Assembly: GCA_022225965.2 (NCBI GenBank)
Contig: JAKJXP020000132.1
Span: 45,122-109,121, forward strand
Direction of reading: 5' to 3'
Length of the DNA stretch: 64,000 nucleotides
Source of the DNA: Diatrype stigma
Lineage: Eukaryota; Ascomycota; Sordariomycetes; Xylariales; Diatrypaceae
Positions 1 through 12,299 of this stretch are shown here, piece by piece. The translations under genes were made by a program, and so were the position numbers. The number at the start of each line of letters is the position of its first letter. The first letter of the stretch is position 1. The notes beneath the pieces are model-generated. The model had not been told where the DNA came from, did no database searches, and saw nothing but the letters and a program-made list of their open reading frames with translations.

Positions 1-1725
1 TCTGCATGATCATTATACAGGAAACCATCATTGTCGACGTTATCCTGTGACATTGGCTTGGACAGTCTTGTTAATCGTTGTTGGGCCTGCTCGCTGGACG
101 TTTAACATGGACCGGATACCGGGAAAGCGTAATCAGGGGCAAGCAGGAACAAGGTGTCCAACAGCGCTAGATGGGGTATCAATGAGAATTCTCCTTTTCA
201 CACGGGTCCTCGGCATGGGCGTTCCGGCTTTAACGCCGTTTTTGCGGATTGATTGGGCATCAGATATCCCACGATAGAGAACGGAGCAATCGCACCACAA
301 GGGACAACCGTTGCTATTTGACGCGAATCGTTAAGTCCCATGGAAGATGCGTCCATCCAGAGCACCACGCTTGCGGGGCTTTGCTGGCAGACCAACTAGG
401 GATGGCTTGAGAGACGAGGCCTGAAATTTGGATGCTTGGAAATGAAGCGGTGATTCCAAAATGCCCGGTGTTATATTTCCTAGGCGTATGCACACAGATG
501 AAATATCTACTCGACACCGCCTACAGGTGATGAATGCGACAAGACGGCCACGAGTTGCCGGCTCGTTTGTAACGATGGGAGTTGGAGTTGAGTTGGTCCA
601 AGTATGGGCTCATATGTATTGGATGTTGGGGCTTAACTATACGAAGTCTCGACCAGCTTGAAGTAGCCCAGCCACCCGATTTAGGCCGCGAAGACCTGGC
701 ACTAGCCACAATCAGACCCGACTTTAAAGACGTAAGCCAGGCAACTTGACAATGCAACTGGCGGATGCAGTGATGCCCCGCCACCCCGCTAAATTGCCTT
801 GCCGCCTTTGTCTCCACCAGCTAAAGGCAGCTAAAGAAGTTTCGAGTCTCGGCCCAACCACCGACTTATCAGGAATCGGACAGGGGGCCAGGAGGCTTCA
901 CCTGAACAACACTGGCCGGCCAGCACACACCTACAGCGTTTATATACACCTGCATGCTGCATGCTACCTCACTGCATACCGCACACGAAGGCACACGCAT
1001 ATATACTGCGTACAGTATGTTGCTTGGCTCAGAATGTAACGAGCGCCTGATCGATCTCCTGACCTAGGCCAACTTGACCTGCCCGGACTTGCCTGGCTGG
1101 GCTGGCGGGCGCTGTCTGTTGGCTCGAGTTCGTCCTACGGATCTGGCCCGATCATGCACAATCTCTGTCCTGCCCATGCTCCTTGAAAGGCCCGGCGCTA
1201 GTGCCGGTTTCCGTGTCGGATATGACGACAACGCGTAATAGGTCGGTCAAGTTCTGCGATGAACAATAAAAGGGTGGTTGGACACCCGCATCTCATAAGC
1301 CCTTTCGCCCATCCTTGCCATGCCGCCGAATGTAACTGAACGTATCGTGTCGTCTTCCCCTCTTGCTCACCATCTATCCTCTATCGTACATACCCAGCCT
1401 GCATACTCGACGGGCGTTGAAAGTTCAATCCCATTGTAATATCTCGCGGGTTAAGGCATTCCGCCCATTTCATCTTGGCGATCATCCTGCAGGAGTCAAG
1501 ATCAACGACCGGGTTAGCTGCATCTACCCTTTTGATTGCCTGCCTGCCTGTCCTGTCCGTCCCATTGTGAATCACGCGGAACTCATCAACGGCGCTTCGA
1601 CTTGGGTTTCACGGTACTAGTTAGCAGTCGAAGCAACGGGACCTCTTGACTGAGGTGCTCTTGTCCCTGCTTTCGCATACATAACACTTTCTCACACATA
1701 TCTCATACACACATAACCAGAGGCG
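1..1725. other. Intergenic; upstream region of the Crh gene
   Basis: I see no supported gene here. The open frames are short, overlap on both strands and show no family motif. The last 100 bases before the ATG at 1726 are rich in pyrimidine and CA, as in many fungal 5' leaders. Positions 940-1010 contain short CACA/ATATAC runs. Confidence 0.5.
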
Positions 1726-3329
1726 ATGGTCTCCTGTGTACGGAGAGTTGCCGCGGCTGCAGCTGCAGCCACGGCTCTGTTGTCGGGCCAAGCAGCGGCC
1801 CAGACATACTCATCATGCAACCCTTTGCAAGCCAGTATGTTTCAGCCTATAAGCCACAGCTCGTCTGTCTCTGTGCTGCTTTCCCAACCGCTAACCCACA
1901 ACCAGCATGTCCCGCAGATACCGGTCTCGGCATGGCCATCGACGTCGACTTCACCCAGGGCGAGGTCAACTCCTTCCAATCGTCGGGCGGCACGGTGAAC
2001 TACGGCTCTGACGGCGCGACCTTCACGGTCTCCAAGAGCGGCGACGCGCCGCAGCTCACGTCCGTCTTCTACATCATGTTCGGCCGCGTCGAGATCACTA
2101 TGAAGGCGGCCCCCGGCGCCGGCATCGTGTCCTCTTTCGTGCTGCAGTCCGACTGCCTCGACGAGATCGACTGGGAGTGGCTGGGCTCCGACCCGGGCGA
2201 GGTCCAGAGCAACTACTTCGGCAAGGGCATCACGGCGTCGTACAACCGCGGCCAGTTCCACCAGCAGGCCGGCACCCAGGACAACTTCATCACGTACGTC
2301 ATCGACTGGACGAGCGACCGCATCGTGTGGACCGCCGACGGCACCGTGCTGCGCCAGCTCGGCTCCGGCGACGCCGAGCAGGGGCAGTACCCGCAGACGC
2401 CCATGCAGGTCAAGTTCGGGGCATGGGCGGGCGGCGACCCGAGCAACCCGCAGGGCACGATCGACTGGGCGCGAGGGCCGACCGACTACACCCAGGGGCC
2501 CTTCAGCATGTACGTCAAGGACGTCAAGGTCACCGACTACAGCACCGGCTCCTCGTACACCTACGGCGACACCTCGGGCACCTGGCAGTCGATCCAGGCC
2601 GCCGGCGGCTCGGTCAACGGCAACGAGGGCAACGCCGGCGTGCTGACCACCACGGCTGTCGCTGCGGGCACTACCTCGACCGCCGATGCCAACGTGCCAG
2701 CTGGCGGCATTGGGGGTTCGTCCACCACCAGCTCCGGCTCCTCCAACTTGCCGGACGGTTGGACGATGACGTCGGAAGGGAAGATCGTGCCGATTGGTAG
2801 CTCTTCCATAGTGAGTATGTTTAATAGCGAGCCCTTTGCCCACCCCTCCCCATGTCGCGTTATGTTTGTGTCTTGCCAAGCTCGGACAGCTAACAATACG
2901 TGCTCACAGCCCCCCCTTGCTACGCCATCCTTGCCATCACGCTCAGCGCCACGGTCGCAAGCACCTGGAGGTTCTGGCGTTGAGACCATCACCACGTTCG
3001 ACAACAAGGGGTCCCTGACCACGATGACGGTCCCCGCGGGCTTCGCCACCATGCCCAAGAGCTACGACGACCAGGGCTTCCAGATCTTCCCTACGGTAAC
3101 TGCTGCTACTGCTGCTACTGCTACGACTCCTCCTGCTACTTCTGCATCCCCGAGCTCGCCGACTGAAAGCGCCGATGCCGGGGATGATGCCGGTTCCGAG
3201 GGCGGCGGGATGAGCCCCTGGGACGCCCTGCCCGGCGGCGGAAACGGCGTCGCCCCAGCTCCGAGATTGCTCGGCTCTGTGGGCATGGGCATGAGCCTGG
3301 TCTTCGCTGCGCTGTACATTATGTTGTGA
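1726..3329 (+). CDS. Crh-type GH16 cell-wall transglycosylase, GPI-type
   Basis: Predicted secreted glycosidase of the Crh1/Utr2 family (GH16), which in yeasts and moulds links chitin to beta-glucan in the wall. Exons by my model are 1726-1834, 1906-2810 and 2910-3329, giving 477 residues. Joining exons 1 and 2 creates the family N-terminus CNPLQATCPADTGLG just after a signal peptide (residues 1-25, Ala-rich). The catalytic motif DEIDWEWLG is present, with nucleophile Glu123, Asp125 and acid/base Glu127. The C-terminal third is Ser/Thr/Pro-rich and ends in a hydrophobic tail, as expected for a GPI signal. No CBM18 chitin-binding module is visible, so it is closer to Crh1 than to the Utr2/Crh2 class. 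Intron 1 (71 nt) has GTATGT and CTAAC. Intron 2 (99 nt, GTGAGT...CACAG) is a multiple of three without a stop, so retention would also give a protein. Confidence 0.92.
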
Positions 3330-4896
3330 ATTGTATCAATACCATGTACATACGATTACGTCACACCGGTGTTTTATCGTTGTTGTTTTTTTCGGACTAC
3401 ACCGAATCTGAGATTTTTTGGGATTGGCATGGCGCATACGGTAGACTATGAGCACAGGAACGACCGGAAATCGGAACGGATATTTCCATATATAGATCAC
3501 AGCATTGCATGGATGAAGGGAGCGATTGCTCTGGACGGAACGACGGACGATGATGTTTACTAGACGAGAGCATGAACATGCGCGCAGGGGAATAAAAGAA
3601 GGAACGAAGCAATTACCTGGTTATGTACTTACCGATTATTTAGAGGTACGAGACTTTGGCTGACATAGCGGTCTAATATGAGCAATCATGACCTACCTAG
3701 TATCTATCTACCAGTTCATCATCTTAAAACTGTTGAGGTTAGAAACATTGACTGCGCTTGTGGTTCACCTTTGATGCGGCCCCTGTACGTCGTAGCTAGA
3801 ATAAAGTGCATTAGGTACGAAAATTGATTACCTAATACTGTAGGTCACTTGGCACCCCTTATAGGAATATAGCTAGAGCTCTTTTACCCCTTTTGCATCA
3901 CTTCATACCTAGTTACTCAGCCTTTCACTGCCTACCTATAGTTCTTATATGGGTTTACCGTAAGAACTCTAGGTGGTTGAATGACTTGATTTGATACTGT
4001 CACTATAGGTAATTATGCTGATACTCCCTCAGCCCCTGAGCAAAACCATATAGGCAACGTGTCTTGCATGTCCAGAGAGACGGTGTCGATGAATGCGATG
4101 AATGGACAGCCAAGGAACTCCACAATGCATGCTATGGGGTATTACATATTTATTTGCCATTGCTTGGTAGTTAGCATATTTATCATTTGCTGTCTTGTAT
4201 ACATAGTAGACATACTGTCAATACACGTGCATTAGGTCAGTGAGACCCATCAACTTCTTGGCTGAAGCAACTTGGCCAAAGCCCAACCCGCTCCCAAACC
4301 AGTTGACCGAAACAAACAACGTCGGGGCGTCTACTTAGGTAATTACTCTAGAGTCTAAGTACTGCATCACGGTGCCTCCTTGTGGGAGTACACTCATTGA
4401 GTCACTCAGCTGACGTTGTAGCAGTGCCCTAGACCCCGACAAGAACCATAGTAAACCAATAATATGGCACAATTGATTTGTTTGTAGTCATAGCCCGTAG
4501 CTGCCGCCGATCCCGTGGTTGCTGTTATCAAGACAGCCCTTGACAGCAAAGGGATGGGAACGGCTAGAACCGGGGCAAGGGCCCACTAGCCACCGCTATC
4601 GCAGCTGCGTCACGCCTTACTGCTATGACTTATCTACATACATGGCAGCTGCATGGGTACTTACCTGCCTATACTCCTGTACTTCTAGGTAACGTCTGCC
4701 TTCCATAATAACCCTCCACGGGGTTGCGGAAGTTGCGACAAGGGAGACGAAGAACAACACGATTGATGCACCTTTTGACCCCTAGCACGCTCATGTTAGT
4801 TTGCTTGTGGCATACCATTTTCCATTTTCCATTTTCCGTTTTCCATTTTTGACGGTTCGTTTAAGTCGAACCCTCTGCTTGTTCTAGAGAGGCACA
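3330..4896. other. Intergenic between Crh and aminotransferase genes
   Basis: No supported gene. The stretch is AT-richer than the flanking genes, with scattered TAGGTA/TACCTA motifs. A heptamer tract at 4815-4849 is listed separately. Confidence 0.5.
4815..4849. repeat. CCATTTT heptamer tandem repeat
   Basis: Five tandem copies of CCATTTT, the fourth reading CCGTTTT. They lie about 50 bases upstream of the aminotransferase ATG, in the likely core promoter or 5' leader. Confidence 0.85.
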
Positions 4897-6994
4897 ATGG
4901 CAAGGCTAAGCCCCCATAAGACACTCTCTTCACTGTCACTTATAAGCCAACCGCGGCATCTCATTCGCTCTAGCGGCAACGGCGCCGCACAAGCCTTCTC
5001 TTCAAGCTGCCGCCGCCCGGACCCGGACATGAAGGATGCCGCCATTGGGGAGCAGCCTGTCGAGCCCCTGACGATCGCTGACATTGAGGCGAGGCGGGCT
5101 AAGGCAGGGAAGTTGGTCGCTCCTACTGCATCATACTCGGACAGTGACATGTTCAAGTCTCCCGTACGCCATCCCTTGATTCAGACTATACAGACTTTCT
5201 AGACTACAATACTCCGAGTCCGCCAATGTAACGTTAGTATCTGACACTGATTGTTGTTTGCAGCAAGCATTCAAAGGACCCAAGGCGCGAAGATGGGACC
5301 GTAAGTCTTTCCTCATCTTCTTTTTTGTCTTGTTACGGAGATCTCACTGCGCACTACACACTGCGTAAAGGTCATGGCTTGACAGCACGTGCTAACCCCC
5401 CAGCCAGACCTCCTAACTGAGGAATCCAAAAGCCGGCAGCCCTGCATGCTGAAGCAGGCGGCGAAGCACCTCAAGAAGCCGGGCCTGATCTCGCTAGGCG
5501 GAGGGCTGCCGTCGCCGGAGAACTTCCCGATCGAGCGCATGAGCTTCACAGTCCCGAAGCAGCTGATGGCGGCGCATGGGTCGGGAGGAAAGGGGTTACC
5601 GTCGGAGTGCGTGGACGTCGAAGTGCGCAAGGACGACGTGGCGGCGGACCGCAACGGCGGCGTGCACGACCTCTCCATCGCGCTCAACTACGGGCAGGCG
5701 ATCGGGCAGGCGCAGCTGCTGCGGTGGGTGACGGAGCACACGGAGCTGGTGCGCGCCGCGCCGCGCTACGCCGACTGGCGGTGCGCGCTGACGATCGGCA
5801 GCACGGGCGCGCTCGAGCAGGCCCTGCGCATGTTCTGCGACCGCGCGCGCGGGGACACCCTGCTCACCGAGGAGTTCAGCTTCGCGACCGCGCTCGAGAC
5901 GGCCGCGCCCCTGGGCATCCCGGTCTTCGGCATCCGCATGGACGAGGAGGGCCTGCTGCCCGACTGCCTCGACGAGCTGCTGGAGGGCTGGGACCCGGCC
6001 GCCCGCGGCGGCGCCCGCAAGCCCCACGTCCTGTACACGGTGCCGTCGGGCCAGAACCCCACGGGCGCGACGCAGGGCGCGCAGCGGCGCCGCGACATCT
6101 ACGCCGTGTGCCAGAAGCACGACGTCTTCATCCTCGAGGACGAGCCGTACTACTTCCTGCAGATGCCGCCGTACGAGCCGCCCGCAGAGGAGGCGGTGGG
6201 CGAGGACGGGGAACCGCTGTCTTCTGACCTGCAACACCAGAGCATCGACGAGTTCCTGGGGGGCCTGGTGCCGAGCATGCTGAGCATGGACGTCGACGGG
6301 CGCGTGATGCGCATGGACTCGTTCAGCAAGGTGGTGACGCCCGGGTCGCGGGTGGGCTGGATCACGGCCAGCGAGCAGATCGTCGAGCGCTACATCCGCC
6401 ACGCCGAGGTCGCCAGCCAGGGCCCCTCGGGAATCTCACAGCTCATACTGTACAAGCTCGTCGACGAGACCTGGGGACACGAGGGCTACCTGCAGTGGCT
6501 GAAGCAGCTGCGCACCGAGTACACGAACCGCCGGAACACCCTCCTGGCCGCGTGCGACAAGTACCTGCCAAGGCACCTCATAAGCTGGGTTCCACCTGCT
6601 GCGGGCATGTTTGTGAGTTTGCCTCCTCCCCCTTCTTCCTGCTCCGCCCCTGCCAAGCCACACGTTCGCTTTCTCCCCTTATCTTCGGCTATAAGCTTTG
6701 TACTGACACCATCCTTGTATCTAGCTTTGGTTAAAGGTGAACCATAAAATGCATCCCGAGGCGGGAACTAAGTCGATAAACGAGATCGAAGAGGAGATCT
6801 ACAACAGCTGCATCGAGAAGGGCGTCCTGGCCTGTCCGGGATCCTGGTTCAAGACCGAGCAGGACCAGCCGCTGACCGGGCTCTACTTCCGCACCACGTT
6901 CGCGGCCGCGTCCGAGGAGAACATGGCTAAAGCCATCGAGCGGTTCGGCGCCGCCGTCATGGATAGTTTTGGAAATAAGGTAGAACGTTCGTAG
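4897..6994 (+). CDS. Aromatic/2-aminoadipate aminotransferase, Aro8-like (PLP)
   Basis: Predicted PLP-dependent class I/II aminotransferase of the Aro8/kynurenine-aminoadipate group, acting on aromatic amino acids and/or 2-aminoadipate with 2-oxo acids. Exons by my model are 4897-5163, 5264-5300, 5408-6612 and 6725-6994 (592 residues). The 37-nt exon 2 restores the family segment FKGPKARRWD, followed by HLLTEESKSRQP. The PLP lysine is Lys409 in SFSKVVTPGSRVGW. NPTG (Asn318) and LEDEPYY (Asp346) fit the cofactor site. Exon 4 carries LWLKVNHKMHPEA, typical near the family C-terminus. The first 44 residues are rich in Ser, Arg and Leu and could be a mitochondrial presequence. Met45 (position 5029) is an alternative start giving a cytosolic-type N-terminus. 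Exact substrate is not decidable. Tail-to-tail with the P450 downstream. Confidence 0.92.
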
Positions 6995-7542
6995 GATAGC
7001 ATGGCGTTGATAGGTTAATGGTCTTAAAATGCAGTTCGTGGCTGAGGTTTTTAGCACGTTTCGTGCTTGTGTAGTCCTTACCTATACGAATCATGCATTT
7101 CGACAAAGACGACCGGATGATGGCTTGTGTTAGACCAACCAGTAAGATGATGATGTGTAACATCTTTCCAATCTATACAACCATTAACGACCAATTATAT
7201 GCGAATACAATAACCAACACCCGTACTATTATTAGGCTACTCCCTCTCTTCGATGATTCTCCAGTTATGAAGCACGCCACCCTATTCTCTTCTGTCAGAG
7301 CATTTCTCTTCCATGATCATTCATTCATACATACATAATAGTAGAGTGGTGTTTGGCTCCGCGTGAATTATACCTTCGATGACCCAGGCCGCCGTGTATT
7401 TTACCAAGATTTCGTCCATGCCTACATATAATATACCTACAGCCTACAACAGCCTACCAAAGAGAGCTTAGACTCGGAACAGCACCTGACCGACCCCTAT
7501 ACCGAACATCAGCTCCCTACCACTATCGGTAAGGCTTCTGCC
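6995..7542. other. Convergent intergenic region
   Basis: Shared 3' region between the aminotransferase (+) and the P450 (-). I see no gene, only moderately AT-rich sequence. Confidence 0.5.
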
Positions 7543-9386
7543 TCACTGCTGTCTGGCCTCCCACAGCGCGACCTTGACGCCGTCGCCGGGCTGGAGGACG
7601 ATCTCGGCCTTGAGCGTCGGGTGGCCGCCGTCGACCTCGTGCATGAAGCTCTCGACCCGCTCGAACTTCTGCATCATGCGCGTGAGCACGTAGCCCATCT
7701 CGGTCAGCGCGAACTGCTGCCCGATGCAGATGCGCGGCCCGCCGTTGAACGGCACGTACTGCCACGGCTTCGGCTGCCAGTGATACCACCGGCCGGGGTC
7801 GAAGTCGTCGGGGCCCGACATCGTCGCTGCCGCCCCTGCCGCTGCCGCCTTCTCATCGGACAGCGGAGCGGAGGACGACGGGTAGAGGTCGGCGCGGCGC
7901 TGCATCGCGATGGTCGAGTACGCGATGGACGTGTCCTTGAGCACGGGCACGGGCTGGTCGCCGTTGGGCCCGCCGCCGGTCGGCAGCAGGGTGTCGCGCA
8001 GGGCGAGACGCACGTTGAAGGGGACGGCCGGGTAGAGGCGCAGGGTCTCGTTCATGACGTTCTGGAGGTACTTCATGTCCTTGATGTCGCGGTAGGTCGG
8101 GGGGCGGTTGGGCCCGACCTGGTCGAGGACCTCGGCGCGCAGGCGGCGGACGACCTCGGGGTGGCGGCCGAGCTCGTAGAAGGCCCACGACAGCGTCGCG
8201 GCCGTGGTGTCGCGCCCCGCCAGCAGCACCGCGATCAGCTGGTCCCGGATCACCTTGCGGTCGCGCGTGAACGACGCCAGCTCGTGCAGGAACGTGTACC
8301 CCTGCACGTCCGACTTGGTCTTCGACGCGAGCTCCTCCGGCCCCAGACGCAGCGTCTGGTCGATGTACGTGTTGAGGAACTCGTTGACCGTCCGCAGCCC
8401 CGCCCGGAACGACCGCCGCGACACGAGAGGCCGCAGCGCCCCCGCTCGGCTCAGGATGTTCTGCACCCGCTGCACCTCGTTGAAGGCGTCGGCGAACGGC
8501 TGGCGCAGGGTGCTGTTTTCCGCGCCCTCGTCCCCGTGGTAAGTATCGTACCGTATCGTAGGCTCTCTCTCGGGCTTGGGGAAGGTGGGGTGTGAGGTGG
8601 TTGGATTGGAGGAACTTACGTCAGAGATTGGACGTCCTTGCCCAGCAGGAAGTCGGTCGCCACGTCGAGCGTGTACCGGAAGAAGAGGTCGCTGATCTCC
8701 ACGGGCCTGCCGTTGCCCGCCTCGACGTCGACCTCCTGGTTCTCGCCGTCGAGCGCCCCGCCGTTGGCGATGGCCCTGAAGAGCGTCTCGAGGTGCGACT
8801 CGAAGCAGTGCAGGTCGCTGATGCGCTCCTTGATGAACATGGACCGGATGAGGTGGCGGCTGGCGTGCCACTTGTGGCCGTCGGTGGTGAAGATGGAGTC
8901 GCCGAGGAACTCGCTCCACTCCCGGTGGAAGAGCGCGCCCTTGCCGAAGTCGTCGAACTGCGTCGCCAGGATGGCCTTGATGTTCTCCGGGTTGGCCGTC
9001 AGGATCACCCGCCGCCCGAGCACGCGGCTCTCCACGTCCCAGGTCGGCGCGCCCTTCATGAACTCGACGAACCACTCGTAGTTCTTGTGCGCCATGGTGG
9101 CTTTGACCTGTCCATACACGATATCTATGCCTAATACCCGCCGTTAGTTAGATATATACAACCGGCGGCGCGCGTCAATCAATTGATTGCCTGCCACCAC
9201 CCGGGGCTCGGACTCACTGAAGGGGAATTTCGTCGGGGCCTTGCTAGCCCGGGCGCCGCCCAGCCGACGCAGTCGCATCGATTCATCGGCCCTCACGTAT
9301 ATGCGCCACAGCACGAAGCTGACTCCCAGGAGAATGAGCAGAGACCTGGCGGATACTCGATCCACCAACTCTTCGATGATCGACAT
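7543..9386 (-). CDS. Cytochrome P450, CYP52-like (alkane/fatty-acid hydroxylase type)
   Basis: Predicted membrane-anchored P450 of the CYP52 type, a group known for terminal hydroxylation of alkanes and fatty acids in the ER. Exons (minus strand, my model) are 9386-9218, 9130-8620 and 8512-7543, 549 residues. Residues 14-30 form an N-terminal membrane anchor. The I-helix oxygen motif is AGRDTT (325-330). The K-helix ExxR lies in NETLRLYPAVPFNVR, and the heme loop is FNGGPRICIGQQFAL with ligand Cys489. Intron 1 (87 nt) joins KFPFS to IDIVYGQ, matching the family's usual KxPFGxD region. Intron 2 (107 nt) has a good GTAAGT donor, but its acceptor (GAAAACAG at 8513) lacks a pyrimidine tract, so that junction is the least certain. 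Substrate is inferred from family only. No cluster partner is seen beside it. Confidence 0.92.
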
Positions 9387-12299
9387 CGTGGTGGGTTGAT
9401 TGGGTGCGCCACTGGCACGTTATATACCTAATATCAAGTATTGGGGTGGTTGCCAAGAATCGTGACTTAAGTTCAGCTGAGCTGTTTTGAGGTTTTGATA
9501 CTGATGCTTCAATTGCATACGACCATTGTCCAGGTCTAGCGGAGTATTGCAGTAGGTGGAGAACTCGTCTCGAGCTCGCTATTTCGCAGCCGACTCGCTC
9601 TTTAAGTAGTGTTCTGGAACGACCCCCGCGGACTGCGAGCGACAGTGCAATGACGACGATTTATGCATGGAAGCACAGACAATCCTTGCGTACTATGATG
9701 TCTGGGATGTGCGCAACCATCCCCCCAAGTCGCCCAGCACTCACTACCCCGCGGGTTCCGGTCTCCCCGCCCCGTGAACCGTTCCGAGTCCGCTAATTTT
9801 GGCTACTAAACCCCGGATAAACTGAAACAGCTTCGGGCCCTAGAGTTGTCCCACGTCCGAAGGGAATACTATGTAAAAGATCCTTCATGTTCTCTCTTAG
9901 CAGTTCGGCTCGAGTGAATTGAAATCACTTATCCTCCCAAAAGTACCATGCAGGGGCCGGGGCCGAGGTTTATACTCGTAATCGATCCGGTGGTCTGTGA
10001 GATCCTGGACCGTACACTGCGGAACATTTAACAAGCTCATCATCCCCCTAGGTCGAAGTCCCATGCATGCCATGCATGTTCATTCTGCATGCTGTCTGAC
10101 CTCGCCAATGCATACAGAGGTGATTGGTGATTGGCAAATATTGATTAAGTTGTACTGCCTATTGATCGAGACTAAGTTAGATGGGTAATGCCGAGGTTGA
10201 ACATGACGTTTGCCAGCTCGCATATCAATGCAAGCTTGATGATAGGCTGAGATGTTCATTGAATCATTGTGAAGTATGTTACTGGTTGAGTCGACCGGGG
10301 TCGTTAAACTGGTTTCAACGCCACCCCCTATCTGCCGAATCTGCTATATTCGACGCAACTACCTATGAATAGCCCTTATTCTCGCATTTTTCTCGCAATT
10401 GACTCGTACGAAAATACTATACCGCCAATAATCGACTTTACTTTACAAGACTTCGCTTTACTTGGTTTTGACATATATGTTATAACGACAGAAATTCAAA
10501 CCAGACAGCAGGGTTTGATTTGATGGGCGGTACTATAAAATTAAGATTAAGACGATTTACTAACTGTGTGATTTCAACAACAAGTTTTTGAAGTCGAATA
10601 TTTACGAGAGTTTTGACAGATTCATGATTACATTCGGCGGAGGAAGAAACGAAAAGAAACGGAACCTACCTTCTTTTAGCACTTGGCACAGGCTCTAATA
10701 ATCTACGAACGATGTCGTCGGGAGTCTTCTCTGCTATTCTAAGTAGAAAGACATATCCGAGTCCTCCTTGGACGCCAGGATATACCTAACCCCCGTCTGG
10801 TGCATAGAGCTGATGAAAAAGGGGCTCGAACCCAGCTGCCACTCCCAGCCTAGTGCTTATTGCTCCCGCTCTCGAGGGCGTCTATTAAACGAGCCCGGCA
10901 TGTCTATCCGCTCGCGCACTGGAAAGCGTGCAGCAACGGCTTCTGACATACCTCTATGAACCTAGGCTTCACGAAGCGATCCCGGAGGTTTCCTCCGATT
11001 ATGTAGAGAACGCTAACCACGGTTTTGGTGTTGGAAGTGATTATCGACTCTGCTACAATTGTCGAAACGCTCCAGTACACTGTGCTCTGTTATTCGTTGT
11101 TGGCTTTTAGTGAACTACATACTTCTGGGTTGGCCTCGATGGGCTACAAGCATGCCGTGTTAAATCTACCCCTTAAAGGGTCTACTTACCCATCATTATC
11201 CCAACGGTTTGAACAACCATAATACCCTGTTCGATGGAGCTGTGGAAGGTTATGCGATATACACTTCACGACCATGGCCACGAGTAGTCTGTACTATCAC
11301 AACTAACTCGAGTGCCCTTGACATGTGTTGCTGCCACCGACTTTGTTAAAAGGCCTATAGTTACGAATAATTACTGTCATTCATCTTATGTTATAATCTA
11401 CCGTCCGCCCGCGGCGGCGTCGAGGCGTCTGTTGTTGCGCGTCGACATCCGCATCGAGTACACCCAACAAAGGAACACAAAGACTCAAGACCCGGGAATC
11501 AAAAGAATATAGTATCACAAGCAATTTCATCAGATATAATACATCAACCGCAGCTCGCACAACGATACATGATCACGGATTGGTCTGCTGCCATTATGGG
11601 TTCTAGGGTGACGAGTTCGAGTTCCTTGGTTGTATCTGAGCTCCGGCCCTTACGACTGACAGGGCTTCTCGATCGAAAGCACTGCGATGGGCAAGTAAGC
11701 GAACACAATTACCCGGACTCTCATGACGACGATCGCGTCGAGTTTCACCTGCTATCAAGTACCATTGACGCCAAGTTCCATTTGGAAAGCATGGGATGGG
11801 ATGTATAGGAAATACAGAGAGGGTATCCGCGTCTTTTCACAGTAGGCACCATCTGCCCGAGAGCTACATATAAGCTTGCTTGGTCATATGATAGCCATGC
11901 CATTGATAGGAACATCCCGGACGCATGTGATCATTGCCCGGAATCATCGATCACCCTGGAGGCTTTGATTGAACACACTTCTTGGTGTTGCTTTTGATGC
12001 TCCTCCAAAAGCTATAGGTAATTATATACACAAGAATACACGCATAGTTGCCTGCTTAATGATCCATGGTCGTGGTAGTAGTAATACAAGCGGAAAACTG
12101 GAGCAATTCACAATGACGCAACGCTTAGTTGGTTAAGCAAGATCTTAAAGTTCTGAGAATCCCGGGCACAGAGGTTTTGATCCCTTTCTTTTACCCCAAC
12201 ACGAACCCCGCCCGCTTTTCCACAAATACCCGCAGTCCGCTCGTCTCCATGCTCATTAACTAAGGCACCTTTCACACCTTATACGTCACATCCCCTATT
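9387..12299. other. Gene-poor region between P450 and GH20 genes
   Basis: No gene I can support. 10380-10640 is AT-rich. 10800-11500 contains mixed short frames and one tRNA-like T-loop word at about 10821, without a full tRNA. A more GC-rich patch at 11400-11450 has no recognisable translation. Old transposon debris is possible but not shown. Confidence 0.4.
9420..9426 (-). promoter_or_regulatory. Possible TATA box of the P450 gene
   Basis: TATATAA on the minus strand, about 35 bases upstream of the P450 ATG. The short distance would imply a very short 5' leader, so its role is only suggestive. Confidence 0.4.

Noticed and set aside
1842..2879. 345-codon open frame antisense to the Crh gene
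   Set aside because: It is a GC-rich shadow of the Crh coding frame: Arg/Ala/Gly/Val-rich, with no domain and opposite a gene with clear motifs.
5596..6402. 268-codon open frame antisense to the aminotransferase
   Set aside because: Composition (Arg, Val, His, Ala) is that of a mirror frame of GC-rich codons; the sense strand carries the PLP motifs.
7621..8595. 324-codon + strand frame over the P450
   Set aside because: Antisense shadow of the P450 exon 3; no motif.
10821..10833. GGGGCTCGAACCC, a tRNA T-loop-like word (minus strand)
   Set aside because: No acceptor stem, D arm or anticodon arm could be folded around it.
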